A stretch of 64,000 nt of DNA from Doris montereyensis (GCA_037039925.1 JAXRKP010001519.1:41001-105000), one strand, 5' to 3'. Shown: positions 1-12,550, numbered from the stretch's first letter. Notes: generated from the letters alone by a model not told the origin. Program-made: numbers and translations.

Positions 1-470
1 AGTTACAATTGCCCAAGCATGCATTCTTTATTTGGTGTTTGCCGGTGTCTACTGTACCTGTGATTTTAATTGCAATGAAATACATTCATCTAATTCATTC
101 ATCCATGTCACTTCTACATGTAAACATCAGTACACAGGCATACGTCCTTCACCAATTTAAATTGAAACGGCACACATAGCTCTATAGCTAGATCTGTCAT
201 ACACTCATTCATTGGAATGGTTTCAAAGAAGAAAAATGCTTTATTACTAGAGATGAAAGCTAGAATAATAGGCTAAGTCGAGAAGAGAGTGAAGACATAT
301 GTATAACAAAAAATTACATCTCTACAATTACAATGGAACTCAGATGCAACAGAATGTTTTCCCTGATCCCGTCAATCCTGTTGTAAGCAAGTTCCACTGT
401 ATCAGTATTAGTCAGGTAATTTAAATAGAACTACATTAGAAATTTTGAAACTGCAAAAGTGTAACTGTCT
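1..470. other. Non-coding, no gene seen
   Basis: AT-rich sequence with short incoherent frames and no splice-flanked open segment. It ends in a (CTTT)n run near 470-485 that abuts the 3' end of the LINE fragment to its right. It may be upstream intron or flank of gene 1. Confidence 0.5.
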
Positions 471-1175
471 TTCTTTCTTTCTTTATCAGCTCCCATTCTA
501 CTTCCAGTGTATGGGTTTTAGATGCCCGAAATGATCTTTCTCCAGGCTGCCCTGTCCTGACAGTTTCTGTTTCCTTCCAAAAAGTTAAATTTCTTTGCGT
601 TAATGCCTCTTTTATATCTTCTTCCTACTTTCTCCGAGGTCTGCCTTTTTGGTCTTTTACCTTGTTTTAGCACTATATACTGATTTAGTTATTCTATTGT
701 CATTCATTCTGTTAACATGCCCAAGCCATCTCGATTGATTCATTTCTATCTTAGTTTTTATGCCATCTGCTTTGGTTTGATCTCTTATTGTTGTGTTTCT
801 GATTTTGTCTCTTTTAGTTTTCCCTACTACTCTTCTTAGATATTTCATTTCGGCTGCCTGCACTCTGTTATTCTCTACTGTCTAAGGTTCAGGTTTCACT
901 GCCATAGAGGAGAGTAGGACAATAAACTGTGTTGTATATGCCATTTTGGTTTTTGTTGACAATTCTTGTTTACCTACAAATGCCTTTCCTAGATGGTTAT
1001 ATATTGCACTTGCTTTTTGGATTCTCTGGCTGATTTCTTCTCTTACTTTTCCTCTGAGTTAATCATTACTCCTAAGTAACTGTAGCTTTGAACTTGTTCT
1101 AAATTCTCCCTGCCTAATTTAAGATTTTGTGTTTTAGCTTCCCTAGTTACTAGCATTGTTTTGCTTTTCTGTAAC
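471..1175 (-). mobile_element. LINE fragment, 3' end of the RT ORF
   Basis: Read on the minus strand, this encodes the C-terminal part of a non-LTR retrotransposon endonuclease/reverse transcriptase, with several frame breaks. The thumb region contains a YSYLGV motif near 1070. The tail domain follows, with AEMKYLRRVVGKTKRDKIRN and RWLGHVNRM near 690-860. A basic stretch ending in QDRAAWRKI lies near 540-570. This motif order is standard for the end of ORF2 in RTE/CR1-like animal LINEs. The element ends in a TGATAAAG/(AAAG)n tail at about 471-490. Only the distal third is present, so it is a 5'-truncated dead copy. Confidence 0.8.
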
Positions 1176-1327
1176 TGTAACAAATCAAATAGAAGATCTC
1201 AAAAACAAATGCTTCATATTATTCAATAAAGGCAATGATTTGGATTAGAGTGAAAAATAATGACCTTCTATTCTATATCTTTTTGTGTTTGTTCAATATT
1301 TTCTTCTTTGTTCTTCCCTTCAATTAG

Positions 1328-1542
1328 GAGCTTCAAACTTATTTTCAATTGAGTACTGTGATGATCAAACCAAAGGAAGATGATCAAAATTTATCTTATT
1401 TTGCACTGTGTAATTCACATCTTCGTCAACAGGGCATTGAAAGGAAAGAAGTATGGTTTACTGCTGCCTTTGATACCCTTAAGTTTTATAACAACATATC
1501 AATGGGACATGGCGTATGGACCAAAGATCAATCGTATCAGAG
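1328..1542 (+). CDS. Penultimate coding exon of gene 1 (unrecognised protein)
   Basis: An open 215-base segment has a good acceptor (pyrimidine tract then CAATTAG before 1328) and a good donor (CAGAG/GTAATA at 1543). It encodes 71 residues plus two bases, starting ELQTYFQLSTVMIKPKED and containing KEVWFTAAFDTLKFYNN and GHGVWTKDQSYQ. The last codon is completed by the first base of the exon at 6155, giving Arg and an open frame to a stop. The composition is unlike the surrounding repeats and looks like real soluble protein. I do not recognise the family. Earlier exons lie outside the window or were not found. Confidence 0.6.
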
Positions 1543-2689
1543 GTAATACACATACATGTGCACTTTGTTGTAGACTCTATAGTCATATGTTCAGTGATTT
1601 GTATAAAATATTAAAGATTTTTTTGCATAAAACCTTTCATGTAACACTCAATTATATGTAAACACTAATCATCACTAAAATGAAGAGTCCTTAGGACACA
1701 TAACATTTTGGTGCATTAAATGATAAATCATAGTTTATGAATAGCCAATCTCAGGTATAAATCCTCCTAGGGTTTAGTCTGATCTAGACATTGTGTTTGC
1801 GTTTTATTTATCCTTATCTTAGATGAGTTTAGTTTGTAGGGTTTTTGTTGTTACATTTTTGTTTAGGTTTGTTTTTATCATTTTCGTTACCATGTGGAAT
1901 TGTGCACAAGTTACAGTCCTCTTATAAATGGGGCATGTTGCCATACACATTCAAATTCATATTATGCATACAATATGGCCATTGAATGAATGAAAATCAC
2001 ATATAATGTAGATTCTACTTAATAAAGAGCATGTATCCTTACGTGTAGGGTCAACTATGAAGGACTGAATAAGAAAAAAGATTGCCTCTGCATAGACACA
2101 AAGGAGTTGTTATGCATATTCGCCATTGGTTTATTGATAACACAACTTAAGACTAGAGAAGGCATACAAAAATTGTGAGATTGTTTGGTTTTGCTTGTCA
2201 ATTAATCTTTGCAACAAGAATATCACGACCCAATACATTTGAATTGAGGAGAATATGTCAAACCTCTCAGGGAGAGTCCAATTTAGATTAGATTAATTTC
2301 ATTACTTTTTGCTCTTGTCTCTTTCAAAAGCAGTTGACCTATCTATCAGTTCATCAAATCCATTTGTCATAAAAAAATAACTCCTGTTTAAAAAAGAGAG
2401 CATGCATTTTGGTGAATTGAAGTTGAAATACTGCAGCATAGATACTCAGGTTGATTAAGTGTTAAAATAATTGTGTTTCATCTGAATAGTTATTTTTTTC
2501 TTTTAAAAACTAAAACAAAATTTCTTCTTCTTCATAATAATATCTGACCAACTCAATTCTTGAGTATTACTGTCAGTGCACATATTTTGATTTAACTAAA
2601 ATATCAATCCAATTTTGGGTTTAAAGTGATGTGTTTAATTCTGTTTTTAAAGTCTTCAGTACCATTGCTGAGTTTTATTTCTGTTGGCA

Positions 2690-4010
2690 GTCAATTCCAC
2701 AGCCTTACTGTACTAGGGTAAAATGAGTGCAGGGGACAATCAATGTTTGAAGGTGGAATCATGTATGTTTGACAGCCTGATTTGGTTGTTCTTGAGTCAA
2801 GTTAAGCTGATCTACCTAATAGAATAAACAGTTGGTCATTTATAGCCATTATATTAATTTTATTTCTGGCTCTATGTTCTTCTAAAGGTATCCATTGTAA
2901 TTGGTTCATGTTGGTTTTGGTATTTCCTTTAGAGTATGTATAATTATTAGTTACAAAGTGGGCTGCATTCTTTTGTACTTTCTCAATTTCTTGTAAGTAG
3001 GTATGTTGGTGTGGGTCCCAGAAACAGCTACCATAATCTAAGATTGGTTTTACTAAAGCCTTGAAGCACTTCTCTTTTACATTTTGAGGACAGTTGTAAA
3101 ATTTTCTTCTAAGGAGGCCAAAAAAGGCCATTTGCTTTTCTTCATAGTGCTCTATGTTGTTCTCTCCATTGCAATTTAATGTCTATTGTAATTCCTTCCT
3201 CGTATGTTGCATTGTTGGTTATTTTTAGTATTTGGTTATGTATGTAATAATCTGAGTTGACTATTTTTACTTTTTTGCATATTTTTAGTACCTGATATTT
3301 ATCTGGATGGAATTCCATGTTCCACTTCTCTCTCATTCTTGCAGGATGTTTTGGTCATTTTGTAATATTTTGCAATCCTCCATGCTATTTATTTTTCTAT
3401 AAAATAGACTATCAGCAGCAAAAAGTCTTAATTTGGTACCTGGTGAGATATTTTGGTTGATATGGTTGATATATATATACAAAAAATAGAGGACCTAGGA
3501 CAGTTCCTGGGGATGCGCCTGAAAGCATTGATTTGGGATTATATTTCTTAAATTTAATTTAATACTTTTAACAATTACCTATTTAGTGTGGTCAATAAGA
3601 AACGATTTGATCCATTGAAGAAGAGACTTGTTAATACCATACCGATCCAATTTTATTATTAATCCATTGTGATCTACTTTGTCAAAAGCCTTTGGGAAAT
3701 CCAGGAGGATAGCAATAGCATCTAACTAATTGGCTTCCTTGATGTAGAGAATTACTGAAATTATTTATTGTTGTAATAAGTTGAGTTTCACAGTAATCAC
3801 ACTTTGTTTTTATCTAAATCCATGTTGGATATCTGTTAGGATGCAATGCATGTCTGGTCATCCATTATGTTACTATGTATGATGTGTTCCAATAGTTTAC
3901 AAGTTACTGAAGTTAGGAGAAACAAGTCTGTAATTTTCTGCTCTTTGTTGATCTCTCTTTTTAAATAATGGGACTATATTAGCATTTTTCCACTCATTTG
4001 GAACTTTACC
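2690..4010 (-). mobile_element. Jockey/CR1-like LINE fragment (RT domain to C-terminus)
   Basis: Minus-strand translation gives consecutive reverse transcriptase blocks in several frames. A segment with YRLVSLTSVTCKLLEHIIHS lies near 3850-3930. FPKAFDKVDHNGLI, the RT motif A region, lies near 3670-3710. WNMEFHPDKYQVL lies near 3270-3320. A tail with GSCFWDPHQHTYLQEIEKVQ lies near 2970-3040. The family normally has one long ORF; here it is broken by stops and frameshifts, and the FADD catalytic box is lost, so the copy is inactive. It lies in the intron of gene 1. Confidence 0.85.
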
Positions 4011-4099
4011 TTGGTTTAGAGATGCCTGGAATAACATCACATAGATGTCTGTTCGTTTCATATGCACATATTTTCAATGTTTTCCTAGATATTTCATCT

Positions 4100-4390
4100 G
4101 TGGCGATGGTGGCCGAGCGGTTAGACTGCCGGACTGGGGATCATGAGGTCCCAAGTTCGAATCTTACCAACGCCAGGTCTGACATTGTGTTCCTTGGGAA
4201 AGACACATTCACACATTTCTCCACTCTACCCAGGTGCACTAGCTTGGGAGTAAAAACTCTCGTCAGACTAGTGTCCTGGCCAGGGAGTGATTATTGTCAC
4301 CTGTTCCGCTTACGCTATAGAAACTGGGATAAGCTCTCTGCTTCAGAGATGTTGAGCAGTAATTTTAGTACTCCTGCTTTACACCTGTAG
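4100..4390 (+). repeat. tRNA-derived SINE, copy 1
   Basis: The head resembles a tRNA gene, with A box TGGCCGAGCGGTTAGA and B box AGTTCGAATC. The body reads CCTTGGGAAAGACAC, then ACCCAGGTGCACTAGCTTGGGAG, then GTGTCCTGGCCAGGGAGTGA and CTATAGAAACTGGGATAAGCTC. Four further copies of this body occur in the window (30716, 32060, 54569 on +; 53860 on -). It is best read as a SINE with a Pol III promoter, not a functional tRNA. Confidence 0.8.
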
Positions 4391-6154
4391 GTATGCTGTT
4401 GTTATGGTTAATTTTGGTAGCGGATCAGAAAATACTGAAGAAAATTGATTATTCAAGACAATAAACAGTTCAGCTTTAGATTTGGGGTCTTGAATTAAAA
4501 CATTAGCATTTTTTAGGTTTCACTTTCATGCTCTTCACCAGTGACCACTATTATTATTATTATTTTGTTCAAATATTAATGCTAGATTTACTTTCTTTCT
4601 TTCCCATGTTTCTGTCATCTAAACCACCTCAACTCTCAGTCATTTTCCCCTTCTAAAATGATGAATTTTTTCCTATAATTTTCTTCAGTTGTGACTAATG
4701 GAATGGACATTTTGAAATTTTAGTTTTGAATTTTAAGCTTCATTTATGAAAAGTAAATGAGACTACAGGTGCAACATCTGATGTAGGCTATTAATTATAA
4801 CCAAACATTTTTTTCCAGAGTATAAAAAAAGCCTTTTATTAAAGTTTGTTGGGGTTTATTGTTTGCTATTCTTGTGTTGGTTTTTAGTTTTTAATTTTCA
4901 TGAGAATTTACTTGTCATTTTATGTTACTTCATCTTTTTGTAGATATATGTTGTGTCCAGCACTATACTATAATTAATGATAGTTTGTTTTGGTTTTGTT
5001 TTATATTGCTGAATACATACTTGATTGATTTCAATTTACCTCATTAACCATGTGCAGTGATTTCAGGGTGAATTAAGATTAAGAGGAAATGACAGCTATC
5101 TACCTTTATTTTTACCACCAACTTTTCAAGGGACAGAACGACAGCCATACAAAAGCAATGAGAAAATTATTTTATATCGCCAATTAGACGGAATGCTCTT
5201 ATTATTTTTAGAGCCCAAATATTTTGTTAAAACTGCCAAAAAAAGATAGATTGCAATTAAGTGTCCCTAATTAAAGTATTATGACACTGGTAGAGACAGA
5301 TATTTTATGGCATTTTTATAGCAAATGTACTCTGCAATGAAAACTTAAACAGTTGCAAGCTGATGAAATTGGGAAAAATAATGTTTTAAATAATGTGTTG
5401 TATCGCCTAGTAGTATTAACTAGTAAGATACAATATTATAATAGTGTAAAGCATGCAGGTATATTCCTTAGTAGTGATGCACTGACTGAACAACCCTGAG
5501 TTCTTCCGGAAACGCATCACTACATTGTAAGTAATCGGCTGACAATCCCACATCTGCGTTGAAAAATCTGGTTTTATGCATACCATATGTTTATGAGAAC
5601 ACTTTTTATTATATAGTAAAATTTCAGGTCGTCAGATGCAGGCATGTGTTTCGTTGCATTGTGTATCAATTATCCAGCAACTACTGTACTAGCCTACTAA
5701 ATTATAGACATATACCTGTAGCCTATGCTGACAGTAACAGCGCAGCTTGTTGTTTTGTTTAGGACAATGATTCAAAACAGTGCAGGCTAATAATATATGA
5801 TGATTTTTTTGTACGCCATCTGTCAACACGATGTGCATTTTTGTAGGGGCCTAATTCTGGTAGACCTACATGCTTGTGTCGCCAAGGTTTAGGCCTGCTG
5901 GGAAAACCCTATTAAAAAATACTAAAATTTTGCAAATCCCATTATACGCCATTTTGTTATTGTACTGCCATTGGCGGTATAACATAGTTTGACTGTATAT
6001 ACAACTACAATATGAACCAAATATTTTATTTGCAACAACAGGATATATTGTTTTAATCTGATGTGCCAAACCAATGTTTTTCGAGATTCAGCCAGGGAAA
6101 GTGAAAATGAGCTTTATTTTATTCACTTTTGCATTTTTTTTTTCTGTTTTATAG

Positions 6155-6236
6155 AAATGCTATCTCTGAAAGAATTATTGATGAAGAGCAGGACTTACTG
6201 ACTCTCCCCATGGAATGCCAACTTTTGACAAAATAG
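6155..6236 (+). CDS. Last coding exon of gene 1 (unrecognised protein)
   Basis: The acceptor is a strong polypyrimidine tract followed by TTTTATAG, ending at 6154. The exon opens with the single base that completes the split Arg codon from 1542. It then encodes NAISERIIDEEQDLLTLPM and ECQLLTK before TAG at 6234-6236. The acidic helix and short tail are a plausible C-terminus. The 4.6 kb intron holds LINE and SINE copies. An in-phase exon inside that intron cannot be excluded. The 3' UTR presumably follows. Confidence 0.55.
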
Positions 6237-6239
6237 AAG

Positions 6240-8010
6240 CTGCTAGATTGACAAGCAAAAAATGATCCTTACAAGCCAGGACATGATATTTTCTTATAGT
6301 TATTTATTTATATCATGTTTCTTTCTGTTTCATCTTCAGCAGATTTGCTTTAAGTAATAATAATACCATTGACCAAAAAGGATAATGTATGTTTACGTAT
6401 TATCAATCCTTTTTTTTGTTTTACACTTCATAAGTAGATGTACATATTGTCAGTTTACAATAATTGCATAAGTTAGAATTATGTAAGGAAAAGTTCCTTT
6501 CAACAAAATCGATCTAAGATTCCATCCATGCCATTTATCTGATAGCAAATTTTGCTATTGTTTGTAGTTTATACTTTTCATTCCTGTTTTTCATGAAATG
6601 TAGGGGCTTTTCTTTTCTCTCAATGTTTCAACCAACGCTTATGCCAAAAATTGTCTGCAGACAACAATATATTTGTTTGATAATTCTTTTCCTAATTATA
6701 CAGTATTCATATCTTATATCCATAGAAAATCACTGTTTTTATAGCTGAATATTTATTACAATTATCTATCGTGTACATTTGGAATGACATTTGATACAAT
6801 TACAATGTTGGGTTTACATCCATCCATCCTTGAAACACGTTTTTATTATTCTCCAGTATAAATTGTTCCTCTGTTTGCAAAACTTCATGACAGCATTTTT
6901 TGTCCAGTCTAACAAAAACTTATACAATTGTACAACATAGGGATCAGAGAAACAATTAACAAAATATGTGTGTATATTTGTGAAGTGTATACTAGATTAC
7001 AACAATTAAATTTACAAATTATGCTTTAAAAACATATTTAAATTTATTGACATTTCACTTACTGACAAAACCAGTAAGAAATAATATAATCAAGAGCTCT
7101 AAGTGCAAAGAACAACAAATAATGAAGAACAACAGTTGCTTATACTTGAATTCATACTATTTATTTTACATAACTTTATGACATACTAATATTTCTGACA
7201 TATGTCATTCAGTGTCTCTAAATATATAGAGATTAAGTGATTAAATGTCACATTGAATAGTATTATGCATAACATTAGTATTATGTATAATATTTATAAT
7301 ACATAAACAACTTTAGAATAATAACGAAGTGAACAAATTTAAAGATATTACAATCTGAATTGAGATCAAAGGAATATTGAAATATTCTCCATTTCATAGT
7401 TCATGGAAGTTTGGATAGAAAATAACTTAAGTGAGTGTAAAATTGAGTTTGGGAAAGCACATACCCAATTTGAGTGGAATGAACTTGAGGCTTTAAGTTT
7501 AGTCCCTATAAGGTTTTGTTTTGCTGATTCATATTGCATTTTAACGGTCCTCTAAACTCCTTTTCCCCCTTATTAAATTCTGGTAAAAAAATTGAATACC
7601 TTGAAAACATGCATAGCATGGTATTGCATAATAAAATGAGCTTTGATAAATCAAGAATATTTGACCAAATTACATTTGTCTTGTTAATACATTTTTTTCC
7701 TTTTCTTAAATATTAAACGGTGCTGGAACTGGAAAATTATTGGTTTATCATTATTAATATTATGTTGTGCTACCTGTCATCTTCCTTTTTTTTTTTGCTT
7801 AACTAAAAAACCAACCAAAAGCAAAACAACTAATTGTCATTCTTTATATTTGCAATCAAAACAAAATAGTTGTCGTTAAAGAGAGAAATTTGATCGGTCT
7901 TACTAGCAAATATGGACATTTGTTTCAAGCAACACATAACAGAAATTAAACACTGCATCTGTTGGTTTCTTTTGGATATAGTGGATTTTGCATCTCACCC
8001 CCTCGTATAT
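6240..8010. other. Intergenic AT-rich sequence, no gene seen
   Basis: This follows the stop of gene 1 and probably includes its 3' UTR. No splice-flanked coding segment or recognisable transposon protein was found on either strand. Frames at 7534-7716 and 7962-8144 have AT-driven composition. Confidence 0.5.
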
Positions 8011-8015
8011 ATATA

Positions 8016-9660
8016 CAGTATGTTTTCAAAAAATGGAACTACCATAAAATGCACCACTCCATAACCATTGGGCTAAATGGAAGAAAATCTAGCACAGCAG
8101 AGTTGAAACATACAAATTTTGATTATTACTTTTTTGATTTGTAAAAAGTGGAACAAGAAACACTTTTACTTTTATGAAAACAAAAAAGATTTTTGAAAAA
8201 TTTGTTTAAATAGACATTCTAAAGTTGAACGTAAAATTATACATGCAATCAACAAGGTGTTTAACGATTTCTCACCTCACGGTTAAAGTGTTTTTCGTGA
8301 CTTGTTCAAAGACTGAGCCACAAGAACCCCTGGATGTAAGAAGAACACGATGACAACAATGTTTAAGATCATGAACAACATGATAGATCTTTCTTCTCCT
8401 TGCCAGACTCTATACTCTGTCAAAGTTTGTCAAACTAATTTCGTCTTTAACCATTGAAGTGATGCGTTCCCTGTGATCCAATTAGACTCTTTTGTGCCAT
8501 TTTACCATTGTGCTGCATTTACATTTGCTATGCTGTCTGCATGGATGTGATCAGCTTTCTAGGATTGTGCAATGTACATCTGTCCTCCTCCACAGGAGGT
8601 ATCTACATCTCGAAGACGAAGAAGAATGAGAAAGTTAAGTTAGTGTGAATGTGAGACCAATATTGCAAAATCAAAACTCCTGCACACCATAACACAGAAC
8701 ATTAAAACACTTGTTTTAGTGTTCTGTGCACCATAACGCAGTTAAGGAATAGCGTAATGAATGGAGGTTGTTAATTTGACCTAGCAACCTAGCTTTCAGC
8801 CAGTTTGTTTAGCACTCTAGCAGACAACAAAATGGCATTGTCATTATGTCAAAGAAGTTGACGACGAGAAAATAATCCAACATTGGTTTGAAACCCAATC
8901 TTATGTTATGATAATAGAAGATGAAAGTTGAGGTATGTTCATGGTTTGAATCCAAGTGATTTACCAAGTAAATATACAATCCATAGAATAATTGAAAAAT
9001 TCAAGAATCATGGCCAGGTTGCCCCTATGATCAAACCCCTATGAACAGAGATATATCTGAAGAAAACATTTAGCCACAATAGATCACAATATTGACCATG
9101 TGCAAGAATTAGTCGAGTAAAAGCTAACACGGTCATGTCTACGACGATCACAAGACTCAGGGATGATAAAAATCAGCCGTTTACAGAATATTAGAAAAAG
9201 ACCTTCGGCTGAATCCCTATCTAATCCCAGTAAAACAGGCTGCATCTATTAGAGACAATGACCCTAGACAGCACATGTGGTTTCTTCAACAAATCACAAA
9301 CACTGACAATTGGCTGAACCATGTTTGTTTCAGTGATGAGTCACATTTCCATCTAACCAGTAACATCAATAGAAAATCAACTGTTTACTGGGCTGATGCT
9401 TAATTTAACATTGTCAGTAATGTCAGCGAAAGGTCGCTTTATTTTGTAACCTGAGGGTCACTGTATGATGTGCCACGAGCAGCACTATGGTTGTTGCGTC
9501 TTTTTTCTTTGAGGGTGAAAATGGTGATTGGTGATAATGTCACTGTAGACCATGTTAATTACAGGTCTATAAATAAGATTTGTATCAACTCAACCCTTAC
9601 AAAGAAGAAGAAATTTAAGTTGAAAGCAGAGTGGTTTCAACAATATGGGGCTACACCACC
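8016..9660 (+). mobile_element. Decayed mariner/Tc1-like element with transposase remnant
   Basis: The left end CAGTATGTTTTCAAAAAATGGAAC, preceded by TA, looks like a mariner terminal repeat. Transposase traces follow on the + strand. A helix-turn-helix-like stretch with NPSDLPSKYTIHRIIEKF lies near 8950-9005. The catalytic-domain block CFSDESHFHL lies near 9330-9357, and WFQQYGATPPGT near 9630-9665. The last normally reads WFQQDGATPHT in this family, so the second catalytic Asp is Tyr here. Stops and frame changes occur throughout. At about 9660 the copy is cut by sequence belonging to the next LINE. Confidence 0.7.
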
Positions 9661-9830
9661 GGGCACCTGTACGGGGAGTGGATGATCCCACCCTCCACGA
9701 GTCTCCTGCTGCCTTGCAGGTCGGTCTTGGCCGACCAAAGGCTAAGGGAGTTAACCCTGACACAAATAACAACCTGTTGCTTTGCAGGCTGGTCTTGAAT
9801 GACCAAAGGCTAAGGGAATTTACTCAAAGA
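9660..9830 (+). repeat. LINE 5' leader with short tandem repeat
   Basis: Two imperfect copies of a roughly 45-base unit (GCAGGTCGGTCTTGGCCGAC and GCAGGCTGGTCTTGAATGAC, each followed by CAAAGGCTAAGGGA) lie at about 9717-9760 and 9785-9826. The block joins the broken mariner to the start of a LINE endonuclease frame, consistent with a LINE 5' UTR. Confidence 0.4.
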
Positions 9831-10885
9831 TAGAGCTAGAGCAGGAGTAGGCCTCCTAGTACATAAAAGGCATGAAAAGCTACTACAAAGTTAGAAAATT
9901 ATAAGCCCACGGCTATTAGAGGTAAATATTAAACCAAAAGGAAGACCAATTAAATTATTATTAGCTTATGGACCAAACAAAGACGCCACTAAAGAAGAAA
10001 AAGATATCTTTGAAAACGATTTACAAATAGCTGCAGAGAATCGTAAACACAAACGGGAACTAATGGTTTTAGGAGATTTAAACGCTAAAGTAGGCAACAA
10101 TATAGAATCGTCAGGAGGAGTAATAGGTAAAGAAGGAGAGACAACAACTTCTCCAAATGGAGAGAGACTAACAGATTTTTGCCTAAAGAATGACATGAAA
10201 ATAGCAAACATCTTTTTTCCTCTTAAAGATATCCACAAATATACAAGAGTAAATGAAGACAGGTGTGAAAAATCAATCATAGACTACATAATAGTTAGCA
10301 GCTCCCTTTTTTACAGTATATTGGATGCAAGAGTAAACAGAGGAGCAGAAATATTTAGTGATCATCACCTAGTTATTGCCAAAATGAGATTACTGACTGA
10401 AGAAAACAAACAGAAAAGGAAAGAAGAAAGCTACTAAACTCAAAATAGAGGAACTAAATAAACCAGTACAGAATGTCAAGACTAATATCAAAGAAAAGAA
10501 GGATGCCTGGAAGAAATATTTAGAAACAAAGAGACCAGAGGATAGGATAGATTACGTGAATAAAAGAACTATCGCCAAAGAGGAAGTGAGGAAAACAAAA
10601 CAGGAACAATGGGAAGAGTTTGGACAAAGATTTCAAGAAAGCTATCAAGGAAATCAAAAGCTGTTCTGGGGGCAATGAAGAGCATGAGAAAGACCAAAAC
10701 ATGCCCAATACAACGAATTAAGAATGCCAAAGGAGAAATAATGAAAGAAGACAGCCAAATAATGGAAACGTGGAGAAAGTAATTTCAATAATTACATAAT
10801 CCCTCCAGAACATATGAAACAAGGAGTAAACATCAATTAGTAAGAGGAACAAGTAATCGAGATGAGACAACTGAAGATGTAGATA
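9830..10885 (+). mobile_element. LINE, endonuclease half (5' part, interrupted)
   Basis: Plus-strand frames encode an AP-endonuclease-like (EEP) domain of a non-LTR retrotransposon. GRPIKLLLAYGPNKDA lies near 9945. ELMVLGDLNAKVGNN, the GDxN catalytic motif, lies near 10058. CEKSIIDYIIVSSSL lies near 10265-10310 and IFSDHHLVIAKMRL, the SDH catalytic motif, near 10350-10395. A linker with many frame breaks runs to 10885, where a TIR element has inserted. The RT part resumes at 11672. Confidence 0.85.
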
Positions 10886-11671
10886 CAGTGTAATCCGCTT
10901 ATATCGACATGCTTCGGGAAGAGGATTTAATGTCGATATATAGAATGTCAATAAATACAAATACAAAGCCAAAGAGGAAAAACAAGGGGAGGCAATCTAA
11001 AACAGTAAAGCACTGGTTTTATTTTACATGATTGCTTCCCTTGATTCTTTTCCTGTGAGACAGGGGTTTGGGGGATTTTCCGTTCATGGTATCAGTTTTC
11101 CCCATTTTTGATTTTTTTAAATATATATGCCTTTATTTCCATTCAATCAAAAAAAAAAGGAAAAGGACAGCAACAGACGTATGGTTGTGATAGAGAGGTT
11201 GTGAGATGGGAAGGTGTATGCAAGTGATTGGGGAGGGGGCTACACACGCGCATTCGTAGCAAAGCCTGTCTGTTGTGCTGAGGAAAAGGGAGAGGCGAAG
11301 AAACCGACCATGGCACACCTGCCGACAGCGGTGAATATGGGGGTAGTGAAGACGTTAGGCCCTACTGCGCGAGACGCGCTCGTCTTTGTGATAGAGATAA
11401 TATTAATAGACAGTCTGATGTCCTGGGGTTTGTTCGGACTAATTGTGTTGACGGTGTTGACCGTTCGGCCTAGCGTGACACTCCCCCCCCCCTTTTTTCG
11501 TTGGTGGGCTTCACCAGGAAGCATGTCGATATAGCGGAGTGGGCTGAAAAACAAGGTTGATGTAAGAGAAATTATTAAGTAAAGATATTGAAGGAAAAAT
11601 TCGGAATTGGAAAATATGTCGATATATCAAAACGCCGATAAATAGGCTGTTGATATAAGTGGATTACACTG
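10886..11671. mobile_element. Pogo/Tigger-like non-autonomous TIR element
   Basis: The left terminus CAGTGTAATCCGCTTATATC is matched by the inverted right terminus GATATAAGTGGATTACACTG. Both ends are flanked by TA, a typical target-site duplication for the Tc1/mariner/pogo superfamily. The 786 bp interior has no transposase. The element sits exactly between two halves of a LINE ORF, which proves insertion. The subterminal text also repeats TGTCGATATAT in inverted orientation. Confidence 0.85.
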
Positions 11672-11965
11672 TATATCAATGGAAGAAATCCAAATAGCTA
11701 TAAGAAAAGTGAAATTAGAAAAGCCCCAGGAGCAGATCATGTTTATCCAGAAACGATTAAAAACCAACGGAGAGAGGCAGACAAACTACTACATGCAATA
11801 AAAAAAAATATTGCAATATGCCAACAAGCATGGAAGTCCAAACAGGTGCCAGACGACTGGAAAAAGGGAACGGTAGTACCAATACATAAGAAAGGATCAA
11901 CTATGGAATACTCAAACTATAGAGGATATCACTACGCAAAGTATAATAAAACTAAATCTCTCGAC
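11672..11965 (+). mobile_element. LINE, start of RT domain (continuation)
   Basis: This resumes the LINE after the TIR insertion. Fragments include EEIQIAIRKVK, an APGADHVYPETIK-like stretch, and VPDDWKKGTVVPIHKKGS followed by a YRGY block. These match the RT fingers region of RTE-like LINEs. The text ends abruptly near 11965, so the copy is 3'-truncated. Confidence 0.75.
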
Positions 11966-12550
11966 CTTTAGCTGCAGTAAACACAGAAGCCATTGTACTG
12001 GTAACAGGCGATATCAAGTACAAATATTAGACCAAGTAAGTACTTAATGCTGAGGTTACGCAGGCTTTACATTATAATGACCGAAATAGACGAACTAGAT
12101 CAAATATGAATAAAAAGTTTCCTCGATTGCAGGCAAACAATCTTTTCCTAAACAATTCAAATACTGATTTGATCTAAGAGTTCATCTATATGCTAAGGGC
12201 CTAAAGCAAACTGTTTGAAACCTACATGTTACATGCAAAATATGTTTTGATCTAAAGTGGTTCCTGAGTTTGTAGCGCTCAAAGTTAGAGAAAGTCAGCT
12301 TCACAGATATAGATATAATATATACATACATACATATACACACATGTGCATGCACACACACACAAACTTACATAATGGATAATTTGGAATACGGAGCCAT
12401 AGAGTTGAAAATGTATTTACAGGCTATGTATGGCCTTAATAACAATAAGGACAAATCCACATAAGAAGCATATTGGCAGTTGAAACATGTCATCAGTTAC
12501 ATTTACTCCCTTTTCTTAAACTGCAACATTAAAAAGAAAACAAAATCACC
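11966..12550. other. Non-coding, 3' flank of gene 2
   Basis: Contains a short (TA/CA)n run near 12310-12365 and probably the 3' UTR of minus-strand gene 2. No coding segment seen. Confidence 0.45.

Noticed and set aside
4100..4180. Possible functional tRNA gene
   Set aside because: The head resembles a class II tRNA, but the acceptor stem is not closed and a SINE body shared with four other loci follows.
11214..11554. Overlapping 104-106 codon frames on both strands
   Set aside because: Inside the non-autonomous TIR element; no domain and no match to a transposase.
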